A stretch of 64,000 bases of DNA from Rossellomorea arthrocnemi (GCF_904424705.1 NZ_CAJGBF010000008.1:124001-188000), one strand, 5' to 3'. Counted from the stretch's first letter, positions 38,311 to 48,450 are shown. Made by a program: numbers and translations. The notes: generated from the letters alone by a model not told the origin.

Positions 38311-38766
38311 ATGAATTTCATCGTATTAAGAAAAGGTCCAATTATTGTCATATTGGTGACAATCATCTTCATTGCTGCCGGTACGATTTGGTCGTTATCA
38401 CTGAAAAACTCATATCCAACGGTGTCCCTATCAGAGAAATCGGGTGAGAAACAAGTCATCCAGCTTGTAACGGGCGAGTTCAAGTCGGAAACTGCCAACG
38501 GCAAAGAGATTGAAGCATACCGGTGGGACCCAGGAACCATTGTGGTTGAAAAAGGAAAAGAGGTTGAACTCCGCATTTATGGAGTAAATGGAATGGAACA
38601 TCCATTCTATATCGAAGGAACGGATGTTCAAGGTACTGTAAAAAAAGGGAAAGAAACGGTTGTGAACGTAACCTTTTCAAAGGAAGGAACATATAGACTT
38701 ATTTGCGAGACGCATGAAACCATTGAGAATAATGGTCCGATGATTGCTTATATCGTTGTTGATTAG
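38311..38766 (+). CDS. Membrane-anchored cupredoxin-domain protein
   Basis: 151 residues: an N-terminal transmembrane anchor (IIVILVTIIFIAAGTIW), then a cupredoxin beta-sandwich. Candidate copper ligands are His in NGMEHPFYIEG, and Cys, His and Met in LICETHETIENNGPM. The order H...C..H....M fits a type-1 copper site, though the second His spacing is longer than in plastocyanin. It may carry electrons or handle copper at the outer surface. AGGAGG precedes the ATG. Monocistronic. Confidence 0.75.
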   Translation: MNFIVLRKGPIIVILVTIIFIAAGTIWSLSLKNSYPTVSLSEKSGEKQVIQLVTGEFKSETANGKEIEAYRWDPGTIVVEKGKEVELRIYGVNGMEHPFYIEGTDVQGTVKKGKETVVNVTFSKEGTYRLICETHETIENNGPMIAYIVVD

Positions 38767-38982
38767 CCCGATTGGTTATAGAAATGCAAGGTCTTTATAG
38801 TGGTATGCTGCCACAAAGGGACCATTTTTTATTTTTTTACGAATCCTGAAACATTTTGTTCACAAAATCGTATTAACAATTACCATAGATTCTAATCGCG
38901 TTTCGCAGTATACTTTAAGTATGATAAAATAATCATTCAGCTATTATTTATGCAACTAGAATAGTAAAAGGAGTCTACTCCA

Positions 38983-39264
38983 TTGACATTCATAATTGTA
39001 CAAGACTTATTGGATTTCTATTTAAGTCCATTGCATGTTAGTATTGTTTTTTTATTTATTTTGGCATTGATTTGGGATCGTTGCCCATCTCCATTCCATC
39101 TCTATACACAATATTATGATAAAAAACTTGAAGGAAGCAGTCTAATTATCACCCAGGCAGCAGAAAATGAGATTATGCCTGTCAGGGTCTGGTTTACAAC
39201 TTGCATGAAATTCCAATTCTATCATACTGATAATGATGAAGAATCCTCTTCTGTATATGTATAA
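38983..39264 (+). CDS. mifM: MifM-like ribosome-stalling sensor of membrane insertion
   Basis: 93 residues from a TTG after AAAAGGAGT. One N-terminal transmembrane helix (about 17-31, VSIVFLFILALIW), a polar middle and a C-terminal NDEESSSVYV (84-93). In B. subtilis the 95-residue MifM lies directly upstream of yidC2. It stalls its own ribosome at a C-terminal acidic cluster when membrane insertion is poor, and thereby opens the yidC2 start. Here size, one-helix layout, acidic DEE cluster (85-87), position and the downstream stem (39245-39290) all agree. Sequence similarity outside this is low, so the name is inferred from arrangement. Confidence 0.78.
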   Translation: MTFIIVQDLLDFYLSPLHVSIVFLFILALIWDRCPSPFHLYTQYYDKKLEGSSLIITQAAENEIMPVRVWFTTCMKFQFYHTDNDEESSSVYV

Positions 39265-39290
39265 AAGTGAACACATATTTACAGAGGAGG
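39245..39290 (+). promoter_or_regulatory. Stem-loop hiding the yidC2 ribosome binding site
   Basis: CCTCTTCTGTA (39245-39255, codons 88-91 of the MifM-like ORF) pairs over 11 positions (one G-U) with TACAGAGGAGG (39280-39290). The latter contains the GAGGAGG ribosome binding site of yidC2. Four more pairs are possible after one mismatch. A ribosome halted at codons 85-88 would melt the left arm. Confidence 0.8.
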
Positions 39291-39299
39291 AAAAAAACA

Positions 39300-40061
39300 T
39301 TGAAAAAAATTTCATTCATTTTCATTTTACTATTATTCACGTTGACCGGGTGCCAAAGTGCCACAACTGATGGAGCGTTCTTTCATGATTATCTTGTAAA
39401 TCCATTTTCATTTCTTATTCATGAAATAGGAACCTTCCTTGGTGGTAACTTTGGAATGGCTATTATCGTGATCACCCTTCTAATCCGTCTTGTTCTTCTG
39501 CCTTTTATGCTTAAAACGTATAAAAATCAACAGGATATGAAAGGGAAAATGTCCTTAATCAAGCCCGAAATGACGGCAATCCAAAAGAAGATCAAAGAAA
39601 CGAAGAATAAAGAAGAGCAAAAGAAACTTCAGCAGGAAATGATGATGCTCTATCAAAAAAACGGCGTAAATCCCCTCAATATGGGGTGTTTACCTTTATT
39701 GATTCAAACACCCATCCTGATAGGATTATATTATGCGATTCGGTCATCTGCAGAAATAGCCAGCCACTCTTTTCTATGGTTCAATCTGGGGCAACCGGAC
39801 CATATCATGGCCATTATTGCAGGAATCGTGTATTTAGCTCAAGCACGTGTATCTCTGATGAATATTCCAGCAGAACAACAGGCACAGATGAAGATCATGA
39901 GTCTTCTTTCACCCGTTATGATCTTTATCTTCTCATTGAATGCGCCTGCTGCCCTTCCCCTTTACTGGACTGTCGGAGGAGCTTTTCTCATCCTGCAAAC
40001 CCTGATTGGTAAGATGCTATATAACCCACAGCCTTCTTTAGAAAAACAGGAGAGCCAATAA
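39300..40061 (+). CDS. yidC2: Membrane protein insertase YidC2 (OxaA/YqjG type)
   Basis: 253 residues. Lipoprotein signal LLLFTLTGC, followed by the YidC core: NFGMAIIVITLLIRLVLLPF with the hydrophilic-groove arginine, a basic coiled loop (KKIKETKNKEEQKKLQQEMM), GVNPLNMGCLPLLIQTPILI and a C-terminal LPLYWTVGGAFLILQT. Inserts proteins into the cytoplasmic membrane. I start it at the TTG 39300, eight bases after GAGGAGG; the frame upstream overlaps the sensor gene. Expression probably depends on the MifM-like sensor. Confidence 0.93.
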   Translation: MKKISFIFILLLFTLTGCQSATTDGAFFHDYLVNPFSFLIHEIGTFLGGNFGMAIIVITLLIRLVLLPFMLKTYKNQQDMKGKMSLIKPEMTAIQKKIKETKNKEEQKKLQQEMMMLYQKNGVNPLNMGCLPLLIQTPILIGLYYAIRSSAEIASHSFLWFNLGQPDHIMAIIAGIVYLAQARVSLMNIPAEQQAQMKIMSLLSPVMIFIFSLNAPAALPLYWTVGGAFLILQTLIGKMLYNPQPSLEKQESQ

Positions 40062-40063
40062 TA

Positions 40064-40089
40064 AAAGGGAGCCCACAGGCTCCCTTTTT
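40064..40089 (+). terminator. Terminator after yidC2
   Basis: AAAGGGAGCC/GGCTCCCTTT followed by TT. Confidence 0.85.
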
Positions 40090-40110
40090 GTTTAGTAGGA
40101 AATGATAAAA

Positions 40111-41289
40111 TTACTTATTGAAAGATCCCATCCGGACAAAGGAAATCCCCGCAATAATGAGCAGTGCCATGTAAATAATACATGGATAAAATAAAAGTTG
40201 TTGACTCCATTTCTTCCCGAATAACATCCCTGTATGTTCACTCGAAGCGACTGCTTCAGAATGGGTTACAGGTATTTCATGCACAGGTGTCAAAAAGGTT
40301 GAGAACATCTTCTCATGATCCTGATTGTACAGTGTCAACTCACCATCAGGATTAAGCTTTTGTATTATCTTGCCACTAACAGGCTGGGTAAATGGAATAT
40401 CTCTTTGCAGTTTATAAGACGTGCCTTCCAATTGAAAGACGGTCTCCTTTGGGATATAGTTTCTTTCAAACTGATTCAAACCATAATCAAGAAGTTTTTT
40501 CGTATCAGAGTATATGGCTTTTTTAGACTGGGCCTTCATAGTAACGACCACAATGGACAGCTTATCATTTGTTGCAGATGTCACAAGGGTGTGTCTGGAT
40601 TCATTAATAAATCCATTCTTTCCCCCCGTCACTTCAGGATAAGCAATCTCTCCCTTTACCATCTTGTGATGATTATAAAGAGTTGTATTCCACCCTTCCG
40701 CCTTCCAGTCAATAGATTCTATACCGAATAATTTCTGAAATTGTTTATTCTTTAATGCGTAGCTTGTAATTTTGGCCATGTCATACGCTGTTGAATAATG
40801 TTTTTCTCCATATAGTCCGTGGGGATTCTCAAAATGGGTATTCTCAACCCCTACTTCCCTCTTAAGAAAAACATTTAGTTTATCGACAAACCGCTTTACA
40901 GAACCTTCTGTATGCTCGGCAATGGCAACGGCGGCATCATTCCCGGAGTTTACCATCAACCCTTGAAGCAGCTGGTTTAAAGATAAAGTCTCACCAGGAG
41001 CTAAATAAACAGTAGATCCCTCAGTGTTACTTGCATTTTCACTGATTTTTACCGGGTCATCTAGATCGGCATGCTCAATCGCGTAAATCGCTGTAGCAAT
41101 TTTGGTAATACTTGCAGGATTCATTCGCTTTGCGCCATTTTTAGAGTAGAGGACACTCCCGGTTTTTGAATCTATAATAATACCCGAATCGCTATAAATA
41201 CTCTTGGGTTTTATTGCATTTTCTTGTTGTGCTGATAAGCTAGGGGTAATAAAACAAAATAAGATCAGCACAATGAACACTTTTTTCAT
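40111..41289 (-). CDS. D-alanyl-D-alanine carboxypeptidase (low-molecular-weight PBP)
   Basis: 392 residues. Signal peptide KKVFIVLILFCFITPSLSA, serine active site PASITKIATA (SxxK), second motif MVNSGNDAA (SxN), and GGKNGFINESRHTL where KTG would be expected (it reads KNG). A C-terminal hydrophobic helix anchors it. It trims the terminal D-alanine of cell-wall stem peptides, as in the DacF/DacC group. I start at the ATG 41289 after AGGTGTGTG; the frame goes further upstream to a GTG at 41322. Confidence 0.9.
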   Translation of the reverse strand: MKKVFIVLILFCFITPSLSAQQENAIKPKSIYSDSGIIIDSKTGSVLYSKNGAKRMNPASITKIATAIYAIEHADLDDPVKISENASNTEGSTVYLAPGETLSLNQLLQGLMVNSGNDAAVAIAEHTEGSVKRFVDKLNVFLKREVGVENTHFENPHGLYGEKHYSTAYDMAKITSYALKNKQFQKLFGIESIDWKAEGWNTTLYNHHKMVKGEIAYPEVTGGKNGFINESRHTLVTSATNDKLSIVVVTMKAQSKKAIYSDTKKLLDYGLNQFERNYIPKETVFQLEGTSYKLQRDIPFTQPVSGKIIQKLNPDGELTLYNQDHEKMFSTFLTPVHEIPVTHSEAVASSEHTGMLFGKKWSQQLLFYPCIIYMALLIIAGISFVRMGSFNK

Positions 41290-41547
41290 ATATCCACACA
41301 CCTGTCTTGTCATTAAACTCACTAACCCATTCTACCAAAAATGGATTTCTAATAATCATCCATGTGAAAAATGTTAAGAAATTGAAAGAATGATGTTAAT
41401 TCCTGACAAAATTCCCCGAATCTCATACATACTAAAGACATGATTTCCATTTTTCATTCTTTTACACTAAAATAGGAGTATAAACCTGAAACCTTTTGCA
41501 CTGTTAATCGTATGTATGGTAAGCATCTTTATTAAGGGGTAGATGAA

Positions 41548-42177
41548 ATGAATACATTTCTGCAATTATTAATAAGATCGGTCATCTCTTTCAGTATAGG
41601 GACCAGCAGTTTTATCGCTTACTTACTCCTATTGGACCTGGGATTCCCTCTTACCCTCTTATCGGGGGTTGGTACCGGGATACTCTTTTTCATCATTGTG
41701 AAAGCAGTCCAAAAGAGATGGTGGCTGAATAAAAATGGACTTTCCGGACAGGAATTTCGTTATATAAACAGAAATTTAAAAGAAGCGAAAGAAAAAGTAA
41801 AACGACTTCAAAGACAGCAGTTAAAGGTTAGATCACTCGGAGCGTTTAAACAAATCCTTGAAATCAACCGGTTAAGCAGAAGAATCTACCAACTTGTAAA
41901 AAAAGAACCTAAGAGATTTTTTTCAGCTGAGTCCTTCTTTTTCTACCATTTAGACTCTGTCGTAGAAATAACCGAGAAGTACACATTTCTTGCTTCTCAG
42001 CCTGGTAAAAATAAAGAAACGTTCCTTTCTCTCCAACAAACCCGTACAACTCTGGATGACTTGACGGTTTCCTTGGAAAATGATTTACACAAAGTGTTGG
42101 CAAATGACATGGATAACTTGCAATTTGAACTGAAATTTGCGAATCAGCATTTATCACACAAAAAAGATCTCAAATAA
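41548..42177 (+). CDS. xpaC: XpaC-like protein
   Basis: 209 residues. Two hydrophobic segments at the N-terminus (residues 6-55), then a long charged helical region ([21 protein letters not shown], given as two adjoining motifs [11 protein letters not shown] and [10 protein letters not shown]) and [16 protein letters not shown]. subtilis XpaC was named from X-phos hydrolysis, but its real function is unknown. It is always followed by the toxic-anion-resistance homologue YaaN, as it is here after 17 bases. Confidence 0.86.
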   Translation: MNTFLQLLIRSVISFSIGTSSFIAYLLLLDLGFPLTLLSGVGTGILFFIIVKAVQKRWWLNKNGLSGQEFRYINRNLKEAKEKVKRLQRQQLKVRSLGAFKQILEINRLSRRIYQLVKKEPKRFFSAESFFFYHLDSVVEITEKYTFLASQPGKNKETFLSLQQTRTTLDDLTVSLENDLHKVLANDMDNLQFELKFANQHLSHKKDLK

Positions 42178-42194
42178 ATTTCGGAGGTTTTATC

Positions 42195-43334
42195 ATGGAG
42201 CAACGAAATGACCAATCAGAACTTGATTTATTGCTTTCAAATCCGTTTGGAGATGAAATGCCTGCTGTTAACGAACAAACAAAGTCCCCTCTTTTGCTTG
42301 ATCGTTTACCTAAAGAACAGCAGGAGAAAGCTAAACAATTAGCCGCCCAAATCGACTACAAGGACTATGAAGCCATTTTAAAATATGGAACAGCAGCCCA
42401 GTCTCAATTGTCAACTTTCTCCCACTCGATGTTGGATCATGTCCAAAAACGTGATATCGGACCGATCGGCGACGTGTTAGGTGATTTAATGAAAAAGCTA
42501 GAACAAATGAATCCCGATGAGCTGAATAGCAAGCAAAGAGGCGTTTTTAAAAAGCTATTCCGGAAAGTTTCCTCCTCCCTGCAGGAGGTACTTTCTAAAT
42601 ACCAAAAAATCGGATCCCAGATTGATCGGATTTCAGTCAGACTGGAGCATTCAAAGAAGACTCTGCTGGATGATAATCGATTACTAGAAACATTATATGA
42701 AAAAAATAAAGACTACTTTCAAGCCCTAAATATGTATATTGCTGCAGCTGAAATCAAACGTGATGAAATTCAGCACAACCTCCTCCCTTCTTTACGGAAA
42801 AAAGCGGAGGAAACCGATGATGAACTTATATATCAGGAAGTCAATGACACAATGCAGTTTCTTGATCGATTAGATAAGCGCATACACGATTTAAAGCTAA
42901 GCAGACAGATGACCATCCAGTCAGCCCCTCAAATCCGGTTGATTCAAAATACAAATCAGGCCTTGGCAGAAAAGATTCAAGCTTCTGTCCTGACAGCGAT
43001 TCCTCTCTGGAAGAATCAAATCGCCATCGCCCTTACCCTGCTGAACCAACAGAAGGCTGTTGCAGCCCAAAAGCAGGTTTCGCGTACAACCAATGAGCTT
43101 CTCTTGAAAAATTCCGAAATGCTCAAAACGAACAGCATTGAAACCGCAAAGGAAAATGAACGCGGAATCATAGATATCGACACCCTTAAGAAAACTCAGG
43201 AAAACCTCATATCCACGATTGAAGAAACATTGGCAATACAGGCAGAAGGCAGACAAAAGCGGCAGCAGGCCGAACAGGAAATGGTCACAATGGAAAACGA
43301 CCTGAAACAAAAGCTCATTGAGATCAGAAAATAA
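42195..43334 (+). CDS. yaaN: TelA/YaaN family toxic-anion-resistance protein
   Basis: 379 residues, soluble, helical and coiled-coil rich, no membrane segment. [40 protein letters not shown] and the closing [20 protein letters not shown] are TelA landmarks. Linked in other bacteria to resistance to tellurite and some cell-envelope toxins, by an unknown mechanism. Operon with xpaC. A strong terminator follows. Confidence 0.92.
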   Translation: MEQRNDQSELDLLLSNPFGDEMPAVNEQTKSPLLLDRLPKEQQEKAKQLAAQIDYKDYEAILKYGTAAQSQLSTFSHSMLDHVQKRDIGPIGDVLGDLMKKLEQMNPDELNSKQRGVFKKLFRKVSSSLQEVLSKYQKIGSQIDRISVRLEHSKKTLLDDNRLLETLYEKNKDYFQALNMYIAAAEIKRDEIQHNLLPSLRKKAEETDDELIYQEVNDTMQFLDRLDKRIHDLKLSRQMTIQSAPQIRLIQNTNQALAEKIQASVLTAIPLWKNQIAIALTLLNQQKAVAAQKQVSRTTNELLLKNSEMLKTNSIETAKENERGIIDIDTLKKTQENLISTIEETLAIQAEGRQKRQQAEQEMVTMENDLKQKLIEIRK

Positions 43335-43421
43335 ACAGGCTCAACTTCTACGGCCTTCAACTAGCCATAACGTAGAAGAGACCTTTTCATCCTATGAAGC
43401 ATGACTTAATTCTTTATCAAT

Positions 43422-43466
43422 AAAAAAGAACCCTTCATAGATTATTAATCTGGAGGGTTCTTTTTT
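43422..43466. terminator. Bidirectional terminator after yaaN
   Basis: AAAAAAGAACCCT...AGGGTTCTTTTTT with matching A- and T-runs; faces the antiporter gene on the other strand. Confidence 0.88.
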
Positions 43467-43507
43467 ATGGTGAAGCGGGAACATTATGATGTCATTCTTA
43501 CAACCCT

Positions 43508-45082
43508 CTATTTCCCCTCGTTATGAACGATATTATCAGTAATGCTGTCATATTCCTTCTCTGCAATGGAGGAACTGATGATTTCTTCTTTTTCAAGTTT
43601 GGCAATTGCTTCATACTCTGCATATAAGGCATGTTTTTTTAATGTAGCAAGCTGTTCAGCTTTAAGAACAGGGTTGCTGTTAAATAAGTCATCTAATTGG
43701 GCTTTGAGCATATCAATTCTTTTATTGTACGTCTCGATAAGTTCATTGGAAACTGGATCAGTGATATAGAGCTTCTGTTTCACACGATGTATCTCTGATA
43801 TCGCTGTTTCATATCGATGGAGCTGACTAAGTAATTTCTCAAATTCCTCGTGACCCTCCTCTTTAGGCTTAATGCCTAACACATTGATTAAAGGTTTGAT
43901 CGTCAGTCCCTGGACTACCAGGCTGAATAACACAACACTAAACCCGAGTATCAACACATCTTCCCTGCCTGGGAAGTCCCTTGGGAGACTAAGTACAAGA
44001 GCAATCGAAAGGGACCCTTTTAACCCTCCCCAATTCAATATGTGTTTCCACAAATGCGGAAAATTGCCAATCAGAGACAAGCTTGTATAGACGGCTATGC
44101 TCCTCGCCACTAATACGACAAGTATGGCAGCGAATATGTATGGCCACTTCTCCAGTAAATCGATCCTTGTTATTTCCAGGCCGACCATTAGAAAAACCAG
44201 TGAATTCGCAAGTAGCGCAGCAACATCCCAAAAACTGTTGATATTCAATTTGGTAGTGGGACTCATCCCGATCTTCCCTCCAAAATTCCCGAATATCAGT
44301 GCTGCAATGACGACAGCGATGACCCCTGAAGCATGAACACTTTCTGCGAGCAGGAAGGAACCATAAAATAGAATGACACTAAAAATGATTTCAAGGGGGT
44401 AATCATCATAATACTTCGTTAATATAGAAAAGGCATATCCCAAAGAACCACCGATGATCACCCCTAATGAAACCACCCTGATGAACTCCCATATTCCGCT
44501 GCCTATCCCAGCCCATCCTGCATCGATATATGATACAAGATAAAAGGCAGAAATATTGAACAATACTACGGCCAAACCATCATTGAATAAGCTTTCTCCT
44601 TCAATGACCACGGCCAATCTTTTCTTTACACCCACACTTTTGAAAATGCTCAATACACTGACAGGATCTGTTGCACTCATAAGCGCACCAAATACAAAGG
44701 CTGCCGGTATCGAAAAATCAAAGAAATAATAAGCAGAAAAACCGATGATCAGAAATGAAATCAACGTTCCCCCGAAAGCCAGGGCAATGATCGGTTCTTT
44801 GTTTGCCCTTAGATGGGAGTATGGCAGCTTTAAAGCGGCTTCACCCAGAAGGGCAGGTAAAAATAGCGTAATAATGACGAAATTAAAGACCTCTCCTTCT
44901 GTAATGAAATCTTTAAGCGGCTCCAAAACAGGTATATTAAATAACCCAATCAATGCTCCAACAATGACGAGAGCAATCGGATAAGGCTGCTTGAATTTTT
45001 TGGCAATTGCTGTAATTCCCGCTGCTATCATTACTAATATAAGGCCCAGTTCAAAAATATGGTGCATATCCAACTCATGCAT
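43508..45082 (-). CDS. Na+/H+ antiporter, CPA1 family (NhaP-like)
   Basis: 524 residues from the ATG at 45082 (GTG at 45091 is possible but too close to GGAGG). About 12 transmembrane segments, with the ion-binding FGALMSATDPVSVLSIF and EGESLFNDGLAVVLFN. A cytoplasmic C-terminal tail of about 130 residues is rich in charged helices (for example FEKLLSQLHRYETAISEIH). Exchanges sodium for protons in pH and salt adaptation. No regulatory element seen. Confidence 0.92.
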   Translation of the reverse strand: MHELDMHHIFELGLILVMIAAGITAIAKKFKQPYPIALVIVGALIGLFNIPVLEPLKDFITEGEVFNFVIITLFLPALLGEAALKLPYSHLRANKEPIIALAFGGTLISFLIIGFSAYYFFDFSIPAAFVFGALMSATDPVSVLSIFKSVGVKKRLAVVIEGESLFNDGLAVVLFNISAFYLVSYIDAGWAGIGSGIWEFIRVVSLGVIIGGSLGYAFSILTKYYDDYPLEIIFSVILFYGSFLLAESVHASGVIAVVIAALIFGNFGGKIGMSPTTKLNINSFWDVAALLANSLVFLMVGLEITRIDLLEKWPYIFAAILVVLVARSIAVYTSLSLIGNFPHLWKHILNWGGLKGSLSIALVLSLPRDFPGREDVLILGFSVVLFSLVVQGLTIKPLINVLGIKPKEEGHEEFEKLLSQLHRYETAISEIHRVKQKLYITDPVSNELIETYNKRIDMLKAQLDDLFNSNPVLKAEQLATLKKHALYAEYEAIAKLEKEEIISSSIAEKEYDSITDNIVHNEGK

Positions 45083-45194
45083 ATCTGGCACTTCCTCCCT
45101 TGTACAATACTTCTTATTTCCCTATCATCTCATTTACTAACCTTCCCTTTTCTGTCAAAACGAGTCATCTGTCCATCAGACATTTAGCAGATAC

Positions 45195-45238
45195 AAAAAA
45201 GAATGACCTTATAATTATCAATAAAGTCATCCTTCTTT
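45195..45238 (-). terminator. Terminator after the 45-residue gene
   Basis: Minus strand AAAGAAGGATGAC...GTCATTCTTTTTT. The stem is imperfect, with a good T-run. Confidence 0.6.
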
Positions 45239-45279
45239 AGTATACAGATATTTCCTCTGTGAATAAAACCATCATTCAT

Positions 45280-45417
45280 TTAATGCATCTTTCGGAATCT
45301 GGATAACAATCTGTTCCGTTTCAAGCTGGCTTTTTGTTTCCATCCTTCCTGGTTCATAAACTGATTCCTTCGGTGGTATTCTTGTATGTTTACATTGAAG
45401 TCAGTCATATTGTTCAT
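45280..45417 (-). CDS. Small protein of 45 residues, basic C-terminus
   Basis: Starts MNNMTDFNVNIQEYHRRN and ends ASLKRNRLLSRFRKMH. AAAAGGAGATGGGGTCC lies before the ATG and a terminator-like hairpin follows. I do not recognise the family. It lies between yojO and the antiporter in its own small unit. Confidence 0.55.
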   Translation of the reverse strand: MNNMTDFNVNIQEYHRRNQFMNQEGWKQKASLKRNRLLSRFRKMH

Positions 45418-45594
45418 GGACCCCATCTCCTTTTCACTTGTTACTTTCACTTTAGTTGAAAAGTCGATTTACTAAATGAGAAGGATGATTGATTTTCCTT
45501 CAGACTGAAGTCGGAAATAAATCCCTCCCTGGAACCACTTTACAGCTATGTGAATGTTCCCGTACCTAAAAGCATTCCGTATAAAGACAGAAGA

Positions 45595-45631
45595 AAGACG
45601 ACTGCAACATAGCTAAGTAGACGTCTTTCAA
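45595..45631 (-). terminator. Hairpin after yojO
   Basis: Minus strand AAAGACGTCT...AGTCGTCTTTC; imperfect stem just behind the yojO stop. Confidence 0.5.
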
Positions 45632-45638
45632 AAGGCCT

Positions 45639-47558
45639 TTATATACTTTTGTAAAGGAGTTTTCGAAGTAAGGGGAATAACACTTCAGGGAGTTCTTCTA
45701 CATCCGAAACGAGGATGCTGTAATTCCCATAAATATTTTGAATCGTTTGCCTTTGTACTTCATCGATCTCACCATTCGCTAAAAAGACATTGATGACTTC
45801 GATGCCTTGTTTTCTAGCGTCCAATACTGCCTCATGGGTATCAACAATCCCATTTTGCTCGTATTCCATCGCTGCAGGCTCACCATCTGAAAAGACCAGA
45901 AGGAATTTTTGTTTTTCATTCCGCATGAGGATTCTTTCTGTCATTAACCGAATGGCAAAGCCATCCCGATTATCCTCCTCTGGTTGAAGTTGCATGATCT
46001 CTGACCCGCTTCCGGGCTTCAAAGAAGAATAGAAATCCAGAACAGGGTTCATGTAATTAGGCTGACTGGTCTTGGTGGCACGATTGGTATCTTCCCAGAA
46101 TCCGACTACCTCATGTGGCACCCGGACTGATTTTAACGACTCATGAAATAATGTGATACCGAGCTTCGTCTGATCCATTTTGTCATACATGGAACCTGAA
46201 CAATCGACCAATAGGGAGAATACCGCATCAATTTCAGAAGAAGGATTCTGCTTTTTATAAAACAATCTGGGATTATCATCCGTAATGAACCGCAATAACT
46301 TTTTGTTCAATCTGCCGAAATGCAAATCACTTCTGGGCTGAATTCTTTTGTGCTCCAAAGTCTTCTCAATCATTTTCTGTAACTTTTTTTGGAACGGAGC
46401 AATCAATCCTTTGTTATGGTTATATTCCAGTTTCTCTTCAGAAGTAGGTATAGTAGGAGTAATAAAGTGAGGTACGGCATAGCGATTGTCTTTTCCGTAC
46501 CCACTCTCACCATCTCCAGGTTCATCCCTTTCCTGCTCCTCTGCTTTCACTTTTTGGTACTGCTCCCGCTCCGTCTCTTGGGCAGATCCTTGTACCATGG
46601 CCAAAGCCTGGTCCCCATCATCTCCTTCACGGACTCCTTCTCCCATGAGGTCTGATTGTGAACCTTGATCCAGATCGAATTGTAAAAATGATTCTCCCTT
46701 GTCACTCGTTTCACGGTGCCAGGTGCGGAATTCTTCATCCATCACCTCTTCCTCTCCCGTACTTTCTTCTTCCAGCACATCCTGGTTCAGAAGTGGATCC
46801 TTTCTTTTTATATCGTCAAATGTTTCATTGAACTTTTCTGCTGTTTCATAAACGTCTTCAGGTAAATGAAAATATTCATTTAACATATCTTTCCGTACAA
46901 TTTCATCCACTACTTCCACGATTTCCATAGCTATCTTCACTACATCTTTAGTCGAGCGGGTCTCAAAAAAGCGGGTGATTTGTCCATGAATATACGGCAT
47001 GGCCAAGTCAATGTCCCCGTTTATCTTCACCGGTTGTTCCAAAGGGGATTGGGCATGGAGAAGTAAGAAGATGGAATTGAACAGTGCATCTGTAAACACG
47101 CTTTTCGTCAAATTCACTTTAAGTTGGGCTTCAAAGTGCTGTCGGTATAATTTCCTTCTCGTTTTAAAGGCTTCCTTTGTCCCCGGGCGTTTGGATTTAC
47201 AAATTTCCTCTAACCTTGTTTCTTCCCCGATGACAAACAACTGCTTGGCGAATCGGGGAACGGAGGTGAATTTTACTCTTTCAATGTACTTTATTACATC
47301 TTCATTCTCCGTTTCATGGAGATTACCGATGGTCCTCAAGTAAATATCACTTTTCAACCCATGTACTTCTTCCTTTCTTTTTCGGTGATCCCAGAAATGA
47401 CTGACATAGACCGTATCCTCTTTATAATCCAAATATGAAAATGGACCATACTTCAAGTTCATATCCGCTTTCTTAGAAAGTGTCTTTGTTAGATCCACCA
47501 TTTCCATCACTAAAAAAGAATCAATGTTTTCATCATTAAATTGAATAAATCGATGCAT
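45639..47558 (-). CDS. yojO: VWA-domain protein of the YojO/NorD type
   Basis: 639 residues. The N-terminal half is helical; the middle is very acidic (EEESTGEEEVMDEEF, EQERDEPGDGESGYGKDN). The C-terminal von Willebrand A domain has a MIDAS sequence VDCSGSMYDKM and FSDGEPAAM. I start at the ATG 47558 (GAGGGG before it), which removes the overlap with yojN. Such proteins work as metal-dependent partners of MoxR ATPases (NorQ-NorD, CbbQ-CbbO), which fits the upstream gene. The target is unknown. Confidence 0.88.
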   Translation of the reverse strand: MHRFIQFNDENIDSFLVMEMVDLTKTLSKKADMNLKYGPFSYLDYKEDTVYVSHFWDHRKRKEEVHGLKSDIYLRTIGNLHETENEDVIKYIERVKFTSVPRFAKQLFVIGEETRLEEICKSKRPGTKEAFKTRRKLYRQHFEAQLKVNLTKSVFTDALFNSIFLLLHAQSPLEQPVKINGDIDLAMPYIHGQITRFFETRSTKDVVKIAMEIVEVVDEIVRKDMLNEYFHLPEDVYETAEKFNETFDDIKRKDPLLNQDVLEEESTGEEEVMDEEFRTWHRETSDKGESFLQFDLDQGSQSDLMGEGVREGDDGDQALAMVQGSAQETEREQYQKVKAEEQERDEPGDGESGYGKDNRYAVPHFITPTIPTSEEKLEYNHNKGLIAPFQKKLQKMIEKTLEHKRIQPRSDLHFGRLNKKLLRFITDDNPRLFYKKQNPSSEIDAVFSLLVDCSGSMYDKMDQTKLGITLFHESLKSVRVPHEVVGFWEDTNRATKTSQPNYMNPVLDFYSSLKPGSGSEIMQLQPEEDNRDGFAIRLMTERILMRNEKQKFLLVFSDGEPAAMEYEQNGIVDTHEAVLDARKQGIEVINVFLANGEIDEVQRQTIQNIYGNYSILVSDVEELPEVLFPLLRKLLYKSI

Positions 47559-47568
47559 TACAAACCCC

Positions 47569-48450
47569 TCATTCAAATAAGGTTTCTGCTATATTCAGAA
47601 TAGCCGCTTTTTCACGTTCATCTTCGAGTTTATCAACAATTCCCCTCTGTATAGCACGCTTGGCAGGGAGGTACATAGCCAGGTCACAGGCATCAAGGAG
47701 AGCACGTATGGAAGCTGCTTCCTCCGAAATTTGGCCATTTTTAACTTGGATCAGTAAATCTGAAGACAGGTCGACAAATTGGCTGATGAGCTTTGGATCC
47801 GTCAGCTTACTCTGACTTTCAATGACATTCTTTAACGTTTCTCCTTCAATATAGGGCACATCTATAACAACGAAACGATTTTTCAGCGCCTCATTTAACG
47901 GAACTGTTCCTACATATCCTTCATTTATGGCCGCTACAACACCAAATGTAGGAGCAGCTTTCACGACTTCTCCTGTAAAGGGATTCGTTATACTTCTTCG
48001 ATAATCCAACACACCATTTAAAATCGGTAAAGTTTCAGGTTTTGCCATATTGATTTCATCGATATAGAGGAGATGACCATTTTTCATTGCTTGAATCACA
48101 GGACCCTCAATAAATTCAATGGTGTTTTTCCCATTTCTCTCACTGATCGTTTTATAACCTAATAAGGCTTCAGCATCTAAATCAACCGAGCAGTTAATAC
48201 TGTGCATCGGCTGAGAGAATATAGATGATAATGTATCAGACAGTTTCGTTTTACCTGACCCCGTCGGTCCTTTGAGAAGAAGGTTTTTCCCTATGGAGAG
48301 GGAGATGATACTATCCTCGATAATATAATCTTCACTGGCTGTATAGCCCCCTTCCCCAATTAATGAATGGTGCACTGTAGAAGCGAATACTTGTTTCCTT
48401 TCGTTTACTATATGAGTGACCGATTCCGGTAATCTTCTTTCCATATTCAT
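47569..48450 (-). CDS. yojN: MoxR-type AAA+ ATPase, YojN/NorQ-like
   Basis: 293 residues. Walker [12 protein letters not shown], Walker [21 protein letters not shown], sensor 1 FGVVAAINE, arginine-rich NEALKNRF. The AAA lid is at the C-terminus. MoxR ATPases remodel or activate a client protein together with a VWA partner; the two genes are adjacent and co-oriented here. I start it at the ATG 48450 after AAAGGATG; the frame runs to 48474. Confidence 0.9.
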   Translation of the reverse strand: MNMERRLPESVTHIVNERKQVFASTVHHSLIGEGGYTASEDYIIEDSIISLSIGKNLLLKGPTGSGKTKLSDTLSSIFSQPMHSINCSVDLDAEALLGYKTISERNGKNTIEFIEGPVIQAMKNGHLLYIDEINMAKPETLPILNGVLDYRRSITNPFTGEVVKAAPTFGVVAAINEGYVGTVPLNEALKNRFVVIDVPYIEGETLKNVIESQSKLTDPKLISQFVDLSSDLLIQVKNGQISEEAASIRALLDACDLAMYLPAKRAIQRGIVDKLEDEREKAAILNIAETLFE

